In this document: one piece after another, positions 20,940 through 32,179 of the stretch
How positions within the stretch are numbered: position 1 is the first letter of the stretch
Layout: each line of letters opens with the position of its first letter
From: Raphanus sativus
Lineage: Eukaryota > Streptophyta > Magnoliopsida > Brassicales > Brassicaceae
Length of the DNA stretch: 64,000 bases
NCBI RefSeq assembly: GCF_000801105.2
Contig: NC_079519.1
Location: forward strand, 15,019,828-15,083,827
Reading direction: 5' to 3'
Translations under genes and position numbers: made by a program
The notes under the pieces: model-generated
Database searches by the model: none
Seen by the model: only the letters and a program-made list of their open reading frames with translations
What the model was told of the DNA's origin: nothing

Positions 20940-22066
20940 AAAAGAAAGCAAGAGGTTCCGATCTTTTTCGAGAGTTTTAGAGAGTTTTCGAGATTAGATT
21001 CTCTAGTGATCTCGAGTGAGTGCCTAGGGAAGGCTCTGTCCAAATAAATCCGTCCAAGTCTTTCATATTCTCTGATGATCAAGTGGAGGTACTGTCCAAG
21101 GCTAGTTCAGATCCATGGGTTCAGATCAATCGAAGTTCTGAAGCTCGATATTCTTCCGGATGTCTGAAGAAATCGTCCAGCAGCTAGGGAAGGTTTTGCT
21201 CGAGTTGAGTTCTGTCCATACCAGTTTAAGAGGAGGTTATGTCCAAGTCAAGATCAGTCCAGTCCAGTCCATTCAAGATGTCAAAGTTGGGTTTTGGCTA
21301 AGTCCTTTCCGATCAACCAGGTGCTTATCAGCAAAGAACACTGTGAGTTGGTTTGTTTGAATTCCACTTGGAATTTAGGGTAGTTTTCTTTATTGATTGA
21401 GTTCCACTTGGAGCATAGGTTAGATCGAGTCTGCATATAGATTAGATAGATCACACTATTGCATGATAGAGTCCTTAGGGTTATTTTATGTATGAATTGG
21501 ACCCAGTTTAGCACGGGTTAAGCTGAGATTAAAGGAATTAAGACTGAGTGAATAACCTGACTAGGACTAGGACTAGGGTGCATCATGTTTTCTATTATTG
21601 CTTTGTTATTTGGTTGAGTGCAGGTTTCCGTTATCTTTAAAGATAGTTTCATAGCAGGAGGCTTAACTATCTGGATAATGGTTTGATTGAGTAGTTTGCT
21701 TAATTGATTTAATGCTTGCTTGTTTAGTTAATCTTGTTGATTGAGGTTAGTCAGCTCTTGGTAAGGGAGTGACTAACCGGTTGATTTGATTAGTTATGAT
21801 ATTTCTGTTTATATTTTTAGATGTTAGTACTTGGGATCCTACGCCATATAGGCCGGATTACTGGTACTAGTTGTTAGTGTCGTAGAGTCGAGAGTCTAGG
21901 ATAGGATTTTGTGTATGCCGACAGTATGTGCGTAACCCGCCCATACTAGGCTTGTCTAGGGGTTGATTAGTGTTTCCTCACCCTCGTATTCAGAGGGTTT
22001 AAGGAAACCCCTTATTCGCTGGATTGGGAAGAATCAGAGAGACGGGATCATGGCCTAGGGCTGAGT

Positions 22067-22144
22067 GTTACACGACGGTGTAACGTGGCAGTGACCCGAA
22101 GGACTGTGGGCTGTCGCGCGGTGACCCGAAGGACTGTGGGCCGC
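22067..22144 (+). other. Triple stem-loop with two identical loops (C2)
   Basis: Counterpart of 16800-16878. First stem: GTTACAC-GACG-GTGTAAC, where C1 has ATTACAC/GTGTAAT, so the outer pair changes from A-T to G-C. Second stem: GGCAG/CTGTC, where C1 has GACAG, giving a G-T pair. Third stem: CGCGG/CCGCG, unchanged. Confidence 0.6.
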
Positions 22145-22730
22145 GGTCGGTTAAAAAGTTCCTTCTTCTGGCCTTTGTGGTAGGAAGTTAGGATGTTGCC
22201 GATAGAGAGGATGAACACAAAATCACCATCTCCCGGGTTAGAGTGCTGTGTTTTATTAGAGTGTCGTAGAGGGTTGTGGAACCCTCGAGTTAGTGTAGCA
22301 CCGATATACGGTGTTACGTATTAGATCGAGTCGTAGTAATAGTATCTTATATTGTGATTGTGTTTGATTGATTTGCTTACAGGTTCCTGTTACTTGAAGT
22401 TAGATCATGGCAGAAGGCTAAGTCTAACTTAGTAACCGGTTGATTAGATAGTATTTTGTGAATGTTGATTGGATATTGGTTGTTGACTTGTTTTCAAGCA
22501 GGGTCCCATTACTTGAAGTTAGATCATGGCAGGAGGCCAAGTCTAACTTAGTAAACGGTTGATTAGATAGTAGTTTGAGATTGTTGATTGGATATTGGTT
22601 GTTGACTTGTTTTCATGCAGGGTCCCGTTACTTGAAGTTAGATCATGGCAGGAGGCCAAGTCTAACTTAGTAACGGTTTGCTTAGCCTTAGTTTAGATTT
22701 CTTGCTAAGGCTCTATTGATTGTAATTTTG

Positions 22731-22735
22731 GGTTG
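22731..22735. repeat. Target site duplication of D1, left
   Basis: GGTTG before TGATGCGACCC; the partner is at 29787-29791. The unoccupied site in C1 reads TTTTGGGTCGTCTGG (17545) and in the C1 5' LTR TTTTGGGTTGTCTGG (13088). Confidence 0.9.
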
Positions 22736-23699
22736 TGATGCGACCCAGGACCCAGACCAGGACCAGCTCGACGATCAGGACGCTCAGATCAGACCAACTG
22801 AGGTTCACCCATCCGTCCAGGCCAAGCAGTGTACCGGATCAACCCGCGTTCGACCGGAAAGGAGCTAAGGCTGGATCCACGACCTGATGACCGATCTGAC
22901 CGAACCACAGATGATCTTTCCCGTCCAACTCGTCAAGACAAAGCCAACAGATGAGCCAGACTACACTCGGATCAGGCAGAGTCAGACCACGACCGCAACT
23001 TCTCACTTCTCACCCGTTTGGTCCGTACCGCACATCCCGATGATCGGACCAACGTTCTTGCTTCTTCTTTTGACGCCATCATGGACTTCTTATCGACCAA
23101 ATTCTCTAAGGCAAGGATTCTTAGACTTTTTGAAGATTTGGGTCAAGTAAACTCTTCATACGTTCAAGATGGTTCGATGATCACTCATGCGGCCACACCT
23201 CTGTACGTCCATCTCCTTACCGCGACGAACCAGATCATCACGGACGCACTTGGACATCTTTCTGAATCTGGACCAGTCAACCTTTGAGTCCACACTTTGA
23301 CTGGTCTTCCCTTGGTTTCCACACTTGGACTAGTCTTAGTCAAATTTATGTTTTCTATGCCTTGTTTTCTGCATTTTTCTTTATTTTTCTTTGACTCAAA
23401 ACACTATATAATGTACTCCCTTTCATGGCAATGAGATCCACGAAATTTCTTACTTATTTTGAGTCTTACTCTCTTTGTTCTTTGCATAGAAACTTTATGT
23501 TTCTTGGTGAGGTTATCACTTAGCAAACAAATCTTCTTTTGTTGGACCGGTGCGTCACATCCGGCAACAAACGAATCTGGTAGTATCAAGGGGTCTTTCC
23601 GCAACCTTTTGTGTCACCCATCATTCCATAGTTCTCTTTTCAGAGTTCATATCCTTCACAAACCGATTGAGTGATCCTGTCCAATCTCAGGACGTATCA
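22736..23699 (+). mobile_element. 5' LTR of CRM-like element D1
   Basis: TGATGCGACCC...GGACGTATCA, 964 bp, with a TATA box TATATAA at about 23405. It differs from the 3' LTR (28811-29786) by roughly 2-3% by hand count, plus a 13 bp deletion between AGCAG repeats near 22830. That deletion breaks the reading frame that is open through the 3' LTR. Confidence 0.9.
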
Positions 23700-23700
23700 A

Positions 23701-23716
23701 GTGGTATCAGAGCCAC
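23701..23716 (+). promoter_or_regulatory. Primer binding site of D1
   Basis: GTGGTATCAGAGCCACTC one base after the LTR. TGGTATCAGAGCC matches the complement of initiator tRNA-Met. A long A/G-rich leader (23826-23884) follows before gag. Confidence 0.9.
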
Positions 23717-24185
23717 TCAATTTGGTATTATCTTTCCATCTTTCTCATCTCCCATTTTCTAAACACTCTTCTTCTTCTGTCTATCTTGAATCCGGGCCAC
23801 TACCTTACCTAGGCCATATCGATTTATAAAAAAAAAAGAAAAAGAAAAAGAAAGATCTAACAAAAAAAAGAAAGAAAAAGAAAATCGAAAGTTTGATTGT
23901 TTTTGGCTAGGTGGTGGAAGAGAAATCCTGCTGGCTGAAGAGAAATCCAGCCTTGGAGTGGTTAAAGCGGATTCCCAAACCAAATTCTCTTATCTCTCTA
24001 TCTTGTGTTTCGTTATTTGTTTGCTTTGAGATCTCATCGGGTTATTTGGATTGTCTTTCTTAGAACCTTGAGAGGAATTCTTTGAGTGACCACTAAATTA
24101 AGTGAAACACGTGTGTGGGTGAGGATAAACACCTGAGAGTGTGAGGTTTTATCTAACTTTACCTTGTTTAAGTTTTCAGGAAACC

Positions 24186-25268
24186 ATGGGCAGTGAAGGA
24201 GAAAGAAACCGACCCGGAAACTCACATGCCGGATTATCTAACTTGCAAATGCGTGCTCTCAATGATTCTATGTCTAACTTGTTGAATACAGGTTTGGAGG
24301 CGATCCATCTAAGGCTAGATGAACTTCAGGGCCGACCAACTCAGTCCCGAACCAGAACCAGGCGTGACCATCCAAGAAGACACAGCCGGTCTGACCTTGA
24401 AATCCGAGAAGAGTGCTTTGAGGATGATGATCGATCCATCAATCGTCCAAGGAGAGTTCCTAGGCATCAAAACCAAGGTGATGTCAATCCATTTGGTAGA
24501 AATGAAAGAACTAATGATGGTTTGGGAGGATTGGAATTGAAAATTCCAAGTTTTGATGGCAAAAATGATCTGGATGCTTTTCTTGAATGGGAAAGAAAAA
24601 TTGAGCTTGTGTTTGATTGTCAAAATTTTTCTGATATTAAAAAGGTTAGACTTGCTGCTGCTGAGTTTACTGGCTATGCTATTAACTGGTATGATCGAGT
24701 TGTGACTAGCAGGAGAAGAGCAGGTGAGGCGCCAGTTGATACATGGGATGAGCTTTCCATGCTGATGAGGAGACGCTTTGTTCCCGACCATTACCACCGA
24801 GACCTACATCACAAACTCAGGCGGTTGCTTCAAGGTTCCAAGTCAGTTGAGGACTATCACCAGGAGATGGAGACCTTGATGATCAAAACTGATGTAGACG
24901 AGCCCTTAGACGCCACCATGGCCAGATTTCTTATCGGGCTCAACCGTGATATTCAAGACCGTATGGAGCTGGAAGATTATGACAGCATGGAGCAGATGCT
25001 ACACAAGGCCATACTGATTGAACAACAAGCTAAGAGAAAGGGTCTTTCTAAGCCAGCCTTTGCTCCCAAATCATCTTTTGCTTCCAAAGCAAACTATCAA
25101 GACAAGGGTAAGTCTTCTTCCTCAACAAATACTGCCTTTAAGACTAATGCCTCTGCTCATGTTGATAGAGAAAAGAAAGAGGAAGCTCCAAAATGAACCA
25201 GATACATTCAGTGTTTCAGATGTCATGGCCTTGGCCACTATGCCAACCGATGTCCCAACCAAAAGGTG
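24186..25268 (+). pseudogene. gag: CRM-like gag (D1)
   Basis: Structural capsid protein of the retrotransposon. ATG 24186 (MGSEGERNR) is chosen because it follows the leader directly and suits the family; the open frame extends 15 codons upstream without an ATG. An arginine-rich N-terminus is followed by the gag domain (LELKIPSFDGKNDLDAFLEW near 24533-24592; MRRRFVPDHYHRDLHHKLRR near 24768-24827). A TGA at 25194-25196 precedes the zinc knuckle CFRCHGLGHYANRC (CX2CX4HX4C, about 25212-25253), so the knuckle is cut off from the main frame. A second stop, TAA at 25296-25298, separates gag from pol. Confidence 0.85.
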
Positions 25269-25298
25269 ATGGTTCTTTTGGAAAATGGTGAAGTATAA

Positions 25299-28200
25299 TC
25301 CGAGGAAGACAAGGAGGATCTTGGACCAGTGTTTGATGATGATGAGGAAGAGGCGCTTGACTTCCCAGCTCATGGTCCCCTTCTTGTTACTAGAAAGACT
25401 TTGGACAATGCCTTTGATCCCATCTTCGATGAGGAGGTCGATGGAGTGATAGATGAGTTCTGCTCGAACTTTGTGGAGGGTTCTGATCCGATCTATGATG
25501 AGGACGACCTTGATGATCCCAGCCACGGTCGACTACTGGTTACTAGACGTGCCTTGAGTGTCCAACCAAAGACCAACGACAAAGAACAAAGGGAGAATCT
25601 TTTCACTCTAGAATGTCTCATTTCTGATAAAGTTTGTTCTTTGATTATTGATGGAGGTAGTTGCACTAATGTGGCTAGTGACACCCTTGTAAAGAAACTT
25701 GGGCTTGTTACTTGGCCTCTTGCTCGTCCTTTCAGGTTGGAGTGGCTCAATGAGGCCGGAGAGCAATATGTGAAGGAGCAAGTCACCGTCCCACTTTCTA
25801 TTGGACGATATGAGGATGAGGTCGTGTGCAATGTGCTTCCCATGGATGCATGCCATGTTCTTTTGGGCTGGCCTTGGCAGTTTGATAAGAAGGCTGTGCA
25901 TGATGGTTTCACAAACCGGCACTCTTTTGATCATAAGGGAAAGAAGATCACCTTGGTACCTTTGTCGCCTTCGGAGGTCCATCAAGACCAGGTTCAACTC
26001 AAAAAGGGGTGTGACCAAGAGTCTAAGGCATATAAACACGAGTCTAGTACCAGAAACTCCAACTTCTTTGTCAAAGAAAGTCAGGTCAGGAAATCTCTTT
26101 ACTCTCAACAGCCATTTCTTTTACTTGTGTATAAAGAATCTCTTATGGCTAATTCTTCTGACCTTGCAGCGGAGATTCCGAGTGAGTTGCTAGATGTTTT
26201 GCAGGACTTTTCTGATGTCTTTCCAGATGAGAATCCAAAGGAATTGCCACCAATACGAGGGATTGAGCATCAAATAGACTTTGTTCCGGGTGCATCTCTA
26301 CCGAACCGACCAGCTTACCGTACCAATCCGGTCGAGACCAAGGAACTTCAGAAACAAATTTGTGAGCTTCTTGAGAAAGGCTACATCCGGGAAAGCCTCA
26401 GTCCTTGTGCCGTACCAGTTCTTCTAGTGCCCAAGAAATATGGTTCATGGCGCATGTGTGTTGACTGCTGTGCCATTCCTTATAGTAAAGTATAGGCATC
26501 CCATTCCTAGGCTTGATGACATGCTTGATGAGTTGCATGGTTCTTCAGTTTTCTCTAAGATTGATTTAAAAAGTGGATATCACCAGATTAGGATGAAAGA
26601 AGGTGATGAATGGAAAACTGCATTTAAGACTAAGCTAGGATTGTATGAGTGGCTTGTTATGCCATTTGGTCTAACTAATGCACCTAGCACTTTCATGCGT
26701 TTGATGAATCATATTCTGAGAGCATTCATTGATCATTTCATGGTTGTATACTTTGATGACATTATCATTTACAGAAAGAACCTAGATGATCATAAGAAGC
26801 ATGTGAAATCTGTTCTTGAAGTTCTTAGGAAAGAAAAGCTGTTTGCAAATCTTAGTAAATTCTCTTTTGGAACAGATCACGTGGTGTTCTTAGGTTTTGT
26901 TGTAGGTGCTGATGGACTCAGAGTGGACGAGGAGAAGGTCAAACCATCCGTGAATGGCCCATTCCGACCACAGTGAGCGAGGTAAGGAGCTTCCACGGCC
27001 TTGCCGGGTTCTACCGACGGTTTGTCCAGGACTTCAGTACCATCGCAGCCTCACTTACTGAAGTGATCAAGAAGAATGGTTGTTTCAAGTGGGAACAGGC
27101 TCAGGAAGAAGCATTCCAAATCTTAAAAGGGAAGTTAACTCATGATCGTTTACTTGTACTTCCTGATTTTTCTAAAACTTTTGAGATCTAATGTGATGCT
27201 TCGGGTGTTGGTATTGGTGCTGTCTTGATGCAGGATAGGAAACCCATTACTTACTTCAGTGAGAAGCTTGGCGGAGCCACTCTCAACTACCCCACTTACG
27301 ACCAGGAGCTGTATGCTTTGGTGAGGGCTCTTCAAACATGGCAGCACTATCTCTGGCCAAAAGAGTTTGTGATCCATACTGATCACCAGTCGTTTAGACA
27401 TCTTAAGGGCCAGCAGAAGCTGAACAAGAGGCATGCCCGTTGGGTAGAGCTTATTGAGACATTTCCTTATGTGATCAAGTACAAGCAAGGTAAGGGAAAT
27501 GTTGTGGCTCATGCTCTGTCCCAAAGGTATTCTCTTCTCTCAGCTCTAGAGACCAAGTTGCTTGGATTTGAATTTATCAAAGATTTATATGCAACTGATC
27601 CGGATTTTAAAGAGATTTTCAGGAAGTGTTCCAAAACGGCCTATGGCAAGTATTATCAAGTTTCTGATTTCTTATTCTCTGATAACCGCTTGTGTGTTCC
27701 CCAATGTTCTTTGAGGGAGTTGTTTGTCAGGGAATCACATGGAGGAGGTCTTATGGGACATTTCAGATTCAAGAAGACATAAAAGGTGGTGTATGAGCAT
27801 TTCTATTGGCCGAGTTTGATGAAGGACGTAGAGAGGATATGCACCTGATGTGTGGATTGCAAGAAGGCCAAGTCCAAAGTGCAAAACCAAGGTTTGTATC
27901 CGGCCCTACCCATTCCATCTCATCCTTGGGTTGATATTTCTATGGATTTTGTGCTTGGTTTGCCTAAGAGTAAGTCTGGCCGAGACTCCATCTTTGTGGT
28001 TGTTGATAGATTCTCTAAGATGGCTCATTTCATACCTTGTCATAAGAATGATGATGCCGTGCATGTTGCTGAGTTGTTCTTTAGAGAAATTGTTAGGTTG
28101 CACGTAGTGCCTAGAACCATTGTGTCTGATAGAGATGCTAAGTTCCTTAGTTACTCTTGGAAAACTTTGTGGTCTAAACTTGGAACTAGGTTGATGTTTT

Positions 28201-29375
28201 CCACCACTTGTCATCCTCAAACTGATGGTCAAACTGAGGTTGTGAACCAGACCTTATCAACTTTGCTTAGGTCGTTGATTAAAAAGAATCTTAGACTTTG
28301 GGAAGAATGTTTCCCTCATGTTGAATTTGCATACAATCATTCCGTGCATTCTGCTACTAAGTTCTCTCCATTTGAGATTGTTTATGGTTTCAACCCTATG
28401 TCTCCACTTGATCTTTTTCCTTTGCCTTTGAGTGAAAGAGTTAGTGCAGATGGAAAAAAGAAGGCTGAGACCATCCGGAAGTTGCACAAGGAGGTTCGAG
28501 GAAACATTGAGGCCAAGACAAAGATCTATGAGAGAAAGGCAAACCGGAAGAGGACCAAGGTCGTTTTTGAGGAAGGGGACCTTGTTGGGGTTCACTTGAA
28601 GAAGGAACGGTTCCCAGATGAAAGGAAGTCAAAACTCATGCCCCAGTTCGATGGACCATTTCCTATACTTAGGAAGATCAGTGACAATGCGTATAAACTT
28701 GATCTGCAAGGTAAGTATGATATTTCTTCAAGTTTTAATGTTTCTGATCTTTCTCCTTTTCTTGCAGATGATCCAGATTTGTGGACAAATCCTTTTGAAG
28801 AGGAAGGGAATGATGCGACCCAGAACCCAGACCAGGACCAGCTCGACGATCAGGACGCTCAGATCAGACCAACCGAGGTTCACCCATCCGTCCAGGCCAA
28901 GCAGTCCAACCGAGCAGTGTACCGGATCAACCCGCGTTCGTCCGGAAAGGAGCTAAGGCTGGATCCAAGACGTGATGACCGATCTGACCGAACCACAGAT
29001 GATCTTTCCCGTCCAACTCGTCAAGACAAAGCCAACAGACGAGCCAGACTACACTTGGATCAGGCGGAGTCAGACCACGACCGCAACTTCTCACTTCTCA
29101 CCCGTTTGGTCCGTACCACACATCCCGATGATCGGACCAACGTTCTTTCTTCTTCTTTTGACGCCATCATGGACTTCTCATCGACCAAATTCTCTAAGGC
29201 AAGGATTCTTAGACTTTCTGAAGATTTAGGTCGAGGAAACTCTTCATACGTTCAAGATGGTTCGATGATCACCCATGCGGCCACACCTCCGTACGTCCAT
29301 CTCCTTACCGCGACGAACCAGATAATCACGGACGCACTTGGACATCTTTCTGAATCTGGACCAGTCAACCTTTGA
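25299..29375 (+). pseudogene. pol: CRM-like pol: PR, RT, RNase H, INT, extending into the 3' LTR (D1)
   Basis: Polyprotein for cDNA synthesis and integration. Protease: LIIDGGSCTNVA near 25632 and VLLGWPWQFD near 25857. RT: motif YFDDIIIY near 26749-26772. RNase [21 protein letters not shown] near 27262. Integrase: zinc-finger CVDCKKAK, Asp in MDFVLGLP, Asp in VSDRDAKF, Glu in [10 protein letters not shown] (27850-28250), then a GPY/F-like module ([17 protein letters not shown]). No chromodomain is visible. Breaks: frameshifts near 26480 and 26945, TAA 27189-27191, TAA 27780-27782, TGA 27846-27848. The last frame runs on about 188 codons inside the 3' LTR to a stop at 29373-29375, a layout known for CRM-clade chromoviruses. 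Confidence 0.85.
28799..28810 (+). promoter_or_regulatory. Polypurine tract of D1
   Basis: AGAGGAAGGGAA directly before TGATGCGACCC. It also encodes the acidic end of the integrase region. Confidence 0.8.
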
Positions 29376-29786
29376 GTCCACACTTTGACTGGTCTTCCCT
29401 TGTTTTCCACACTTTGAGTAGTCTTAGTCAAATTTATGTTTTCTATGCCTTGTTTTCTACATTTTTCTTTATTTTTCTTTGACTCAAAACACTATATAAT
29501 GTACTCCCTTTCATGGCAATGAGATCCACGAAATTTTTTACTTATTTGAGTCTTACTCTCTTTGTTCTTTGCATAGAACTTTTTTGTTTCTTGGTTAGGT
29601 TATCACTTAGCAAACAAATCTTCTTTTGTTGGACCGGTGCGTCACATCCGGCAACAAAGGAATCTGGTAGTATCAAGGGGTCTTTCCGCAACCTTTTGTG
29701 TCACCCATCATTCCATAGTTCTCTTTTCAGAGTTCATATCCTTCACAAACCGATTGAGTGATCCTGTCAGATCTCAGGACGTATCA
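28811..29786 (+). mobile_element. 3' LTR of D1
   Basis: TGATGCGACCC...GACGTATCA, 976 bp, followed by target copy GGTTG (29787-29791). It contains the in-frame C-terminal extension of pol up to 29375. Then come CTATATAATG (TATA) and the same R/U5 as the 5' LTR. Confidence 0.9.
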
Positions 29787-30480
29787 GGTTGTCTGGGTTA
29801 GTTCTAGGTTGTGGGTAGAGGTAGCCAGCTCACTCAGTAACATTAGGTTACTCATTGAACTCCGTTGTCCTTTTTGCAGGTTTCTTTAGTAAGGACAATC
29901 AGATAGCTTGGTGTTGGACGTTAGGACAACCGGTATAGATTTGCTTGCCTTTTGTAAACGGTATTTTTTTTATTTGCGTTTAGTTGACTCGATTTTGGCA
30001 TTAGGCCGGGACCGGTCTCAAATTATTCAATGTATGAATATTTCTTTGAATCAATAAAGTAATTGTTTTACATGCGCTTCATGAGTACTCTGATATTTGA
30101 CTAGTCCGGTCTAACACAACATTAGGTCGTTGTACGGGTTGAAAAACCTTAGGCCTCGATCTAACGGAAATCGTTAACTCTTGACTCGGGTTGCAAAGCC
30201 TTATGCCTTGAGTTAGCGGGACGAGTTAGTGGATGAACTGGTCTAAGTCGTGGAGTAAATTTTGTGACTCTGACCGAATCATCCCTAGCCCGTCATGTAG
30301 CGCTTCCGGACCATGGTGTTGGGTTGGACGGTCAGTCATGTTCTTGTTTGATTGTTGGCTGGCCGGTTGACCTTTCATCTCCAACCCTTGGCGTTGGTTG
30401 GTTCAATGGTCTTCTTCTTGTTTGATTGTTGGCCGGTGGGTCGACCTATGTCTAGGACGGTTCAGGGGTGTTACAGATAG

Positions 30481-30934
30481 GGTTCAAGATTCTTCTCAAG
30501 AGTGTAGAGATCCTTCTCTCTTTACAAATAAGCAAATCCCAACAATGGAGTCTTAGGGTCTGGTTCTCTGTGAAAAAGTAGCGTAGAATGATCTAGAAAA
30601 ATAGAAAAAGAAGATATATCAAAGCCACAGGCGTCTGGGAGAGAAAAGGAGGATAATTAGGGCAAATCCCGAAATAATAGTGGTTTCCATAAAAATCTCT
30701 GCCGCTGGAACAATCACTCGGGTTGTTCCACTCGATCGGGAACAGTCATCAGACTGTTCTGCGTGAAAATTACCAGATTGCACTCTTTTCTGCCTCTTTT
30801 GTTCCAGATGGTCCATCTCCCATCCAATGAACCTCCAAACCTGTAATGACTCAAAAAAGACTAGGAAGATTCGATAAAGACTTGAAAACCAATTCGAAAA
30901 CATATGTGCAAGGTGTACAAAAAACCATATATCA
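30481..30934 (-). mobile_element. Athila-like 3' LTR, right part (element E)
   Basis: Continuation of 18970-19711 after the C2 insertion. It ends on the plus strand with ACCATATATCA, the inverted LTR start. Confidence 0.55.
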
Positions 30935-31498
30935 ATTCCCCCAGACTTAAATCCTTGTTTGTCCTCGAACAAGACCAAGTATCAAGAACATGGAGAAAGG
31001 TTTGAAAGTGTGGGAACTCTCTTATTCTCAGCAACCATACCTTAACCACGAATCTCTGAACCATACAAGCAGTAAAACTAGGACAACACACCTTTACCAG
31101 AACTCCACTGACCGCTGTTCAAAAATCGGCTCCGTACTCTACATCTTAAACCTAAAAAAGCAACACTATCGAGACAGAACTCCCTACATTCATTTAAGAG
31201 CCACGTGAGCTTCTCATCACATGCACTATTCAGGGTAGACGGGCTAGGTGTGCAACAGGCTAATTTTTTGGGGGATTTAAAGAGTGTTTAGGGGCTACCA
31301 ACTTTTCGTAGTGGATGCAGGATATCGCGCAAATTAGTCGTGAGGGAACGGCTCCATTGATGTCCACAACCCCTTACTCATTTTGCTACCTCTGGAATGA
31401 CTCTTCTTTTCGTTCGGGAACAATTACCAGACTGCTCTGCTCGTCTGTCTGCTCTTCCATCCCTTCATATTGATACCCACTCTTCTGCTCGACCTTCC
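30935..31498 (-). mobile_element. Element E internal 3' end, noncoding
   Basis: Begins with the inverted polypurine tract (GTCTGGGGGAAT on the minus strand), followed by sequence coding for nothing I recognise. It is cut at 31498 by a Tat-B LTR, so the rest of E is not in the window. Confidence 0.5.
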
Positions 31499-31940
31499 TG
31501 TTATGGTATTTTTGTGTAGGGTCGTTTTAGTATTACGGAACACTAGAAGAATTTGTATGAAAGCAAGAAATTTAGACTAGAAGAGATGTTTATTGAGTTA
31601 TGCGTATGGGGACTACAACGATTTGGTGTACAAACCTTTGTTCTAGCCACCTAAACACAAATCTCTTAGTCTAGAAAAATCGATCCCTTATTCTAGGGTT
31701 TGGGCTCCCCTTTTATAGATGTAGACGTCGGCTGGATGCAAAAGAACTCTTCCATAATCGGAAAAATGGAAGTTTCCCCTTAGGCGGAAAACTTCTATTT
31801 TGCTTCAAGGGTCGATCCAATCAAGGGGGTCGGACCTATGGCAGGGGTTGGTTCCTTGTTTCTTCTTGAGCAAGGGTTCGAAAGTCTAGGACCTATCCGG
31901 AAGCTGGAGAAAACTTATGCCTGGATATTTTTCCCCAACA
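31499..31940 (-). mobile_element. Tat-B LTR, unit 1 of tandem array
   Basis: TGTTATGGTATTTTTGTG...TTTTTCCCCAACA on the plus strand, 442 bp; the sense LTR is TGTTGGGG...CATAACA. An inverted TATA (CTATAAAAGG) is near 31709-31718. On its right lies the inverted polypurine tract (TTTGCCCCTTATTCC) and the antisense ORF, making it a 3' LTR. Three further LTRs of the array share a deletion of about 50 bp that this one lacks. Confidence 0.85.
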
Positions 31941-32179
31941 ATTTGCCCCTTATTCCTTGATTTGCTCGTTGAAATCAAGGGATAACATGTATTCTTGAAC
32001 CTTGGTAGTTTTCTCTTAGGACGGAGTCTTTCTTGGGTACCTTGTCTTCTTGCATTTAGGCAGGGACCCTCGTTGTTGACTGAAACAATGACTTTATGAG
32101 GCCTTGAACTATTCAACCCAAATGTCAAGAAATTCTTCGGATTATCCATGATCGTTTATTAATCCTCCGCAATTCTCTG

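Larger units (their letters stand above)
19712..30475 (+). mobile_element. Solo C-family LTR C2, interrupted by D1
   Basis: TGTGATAACCCG at 19712 to GTGTTACA at 30475, flanked by GATAG on both sides. Removing D1 (22736-29786 plus one GGTTG copy) leaves about 3.7 kb, one C LTR. There is no primer site or polypurine tract, so C2 is a solo LTR. It differs from C1 by a 537 bp duplication of its 5' end, a deletion of about 550 bp at a GAGGT repeat, an expanded GA tract, and an extra copy of the long stem-loop unit. Frames at 19885-20802 occur in both duplicated blocks and have no recognised product. Confidence 0.85.

Noticed and set aside
20631..21082. Arg-Glu or Ser-Leu repeat frames
   Set aside because: Produced by the GA microsatellite at 20840-20935.
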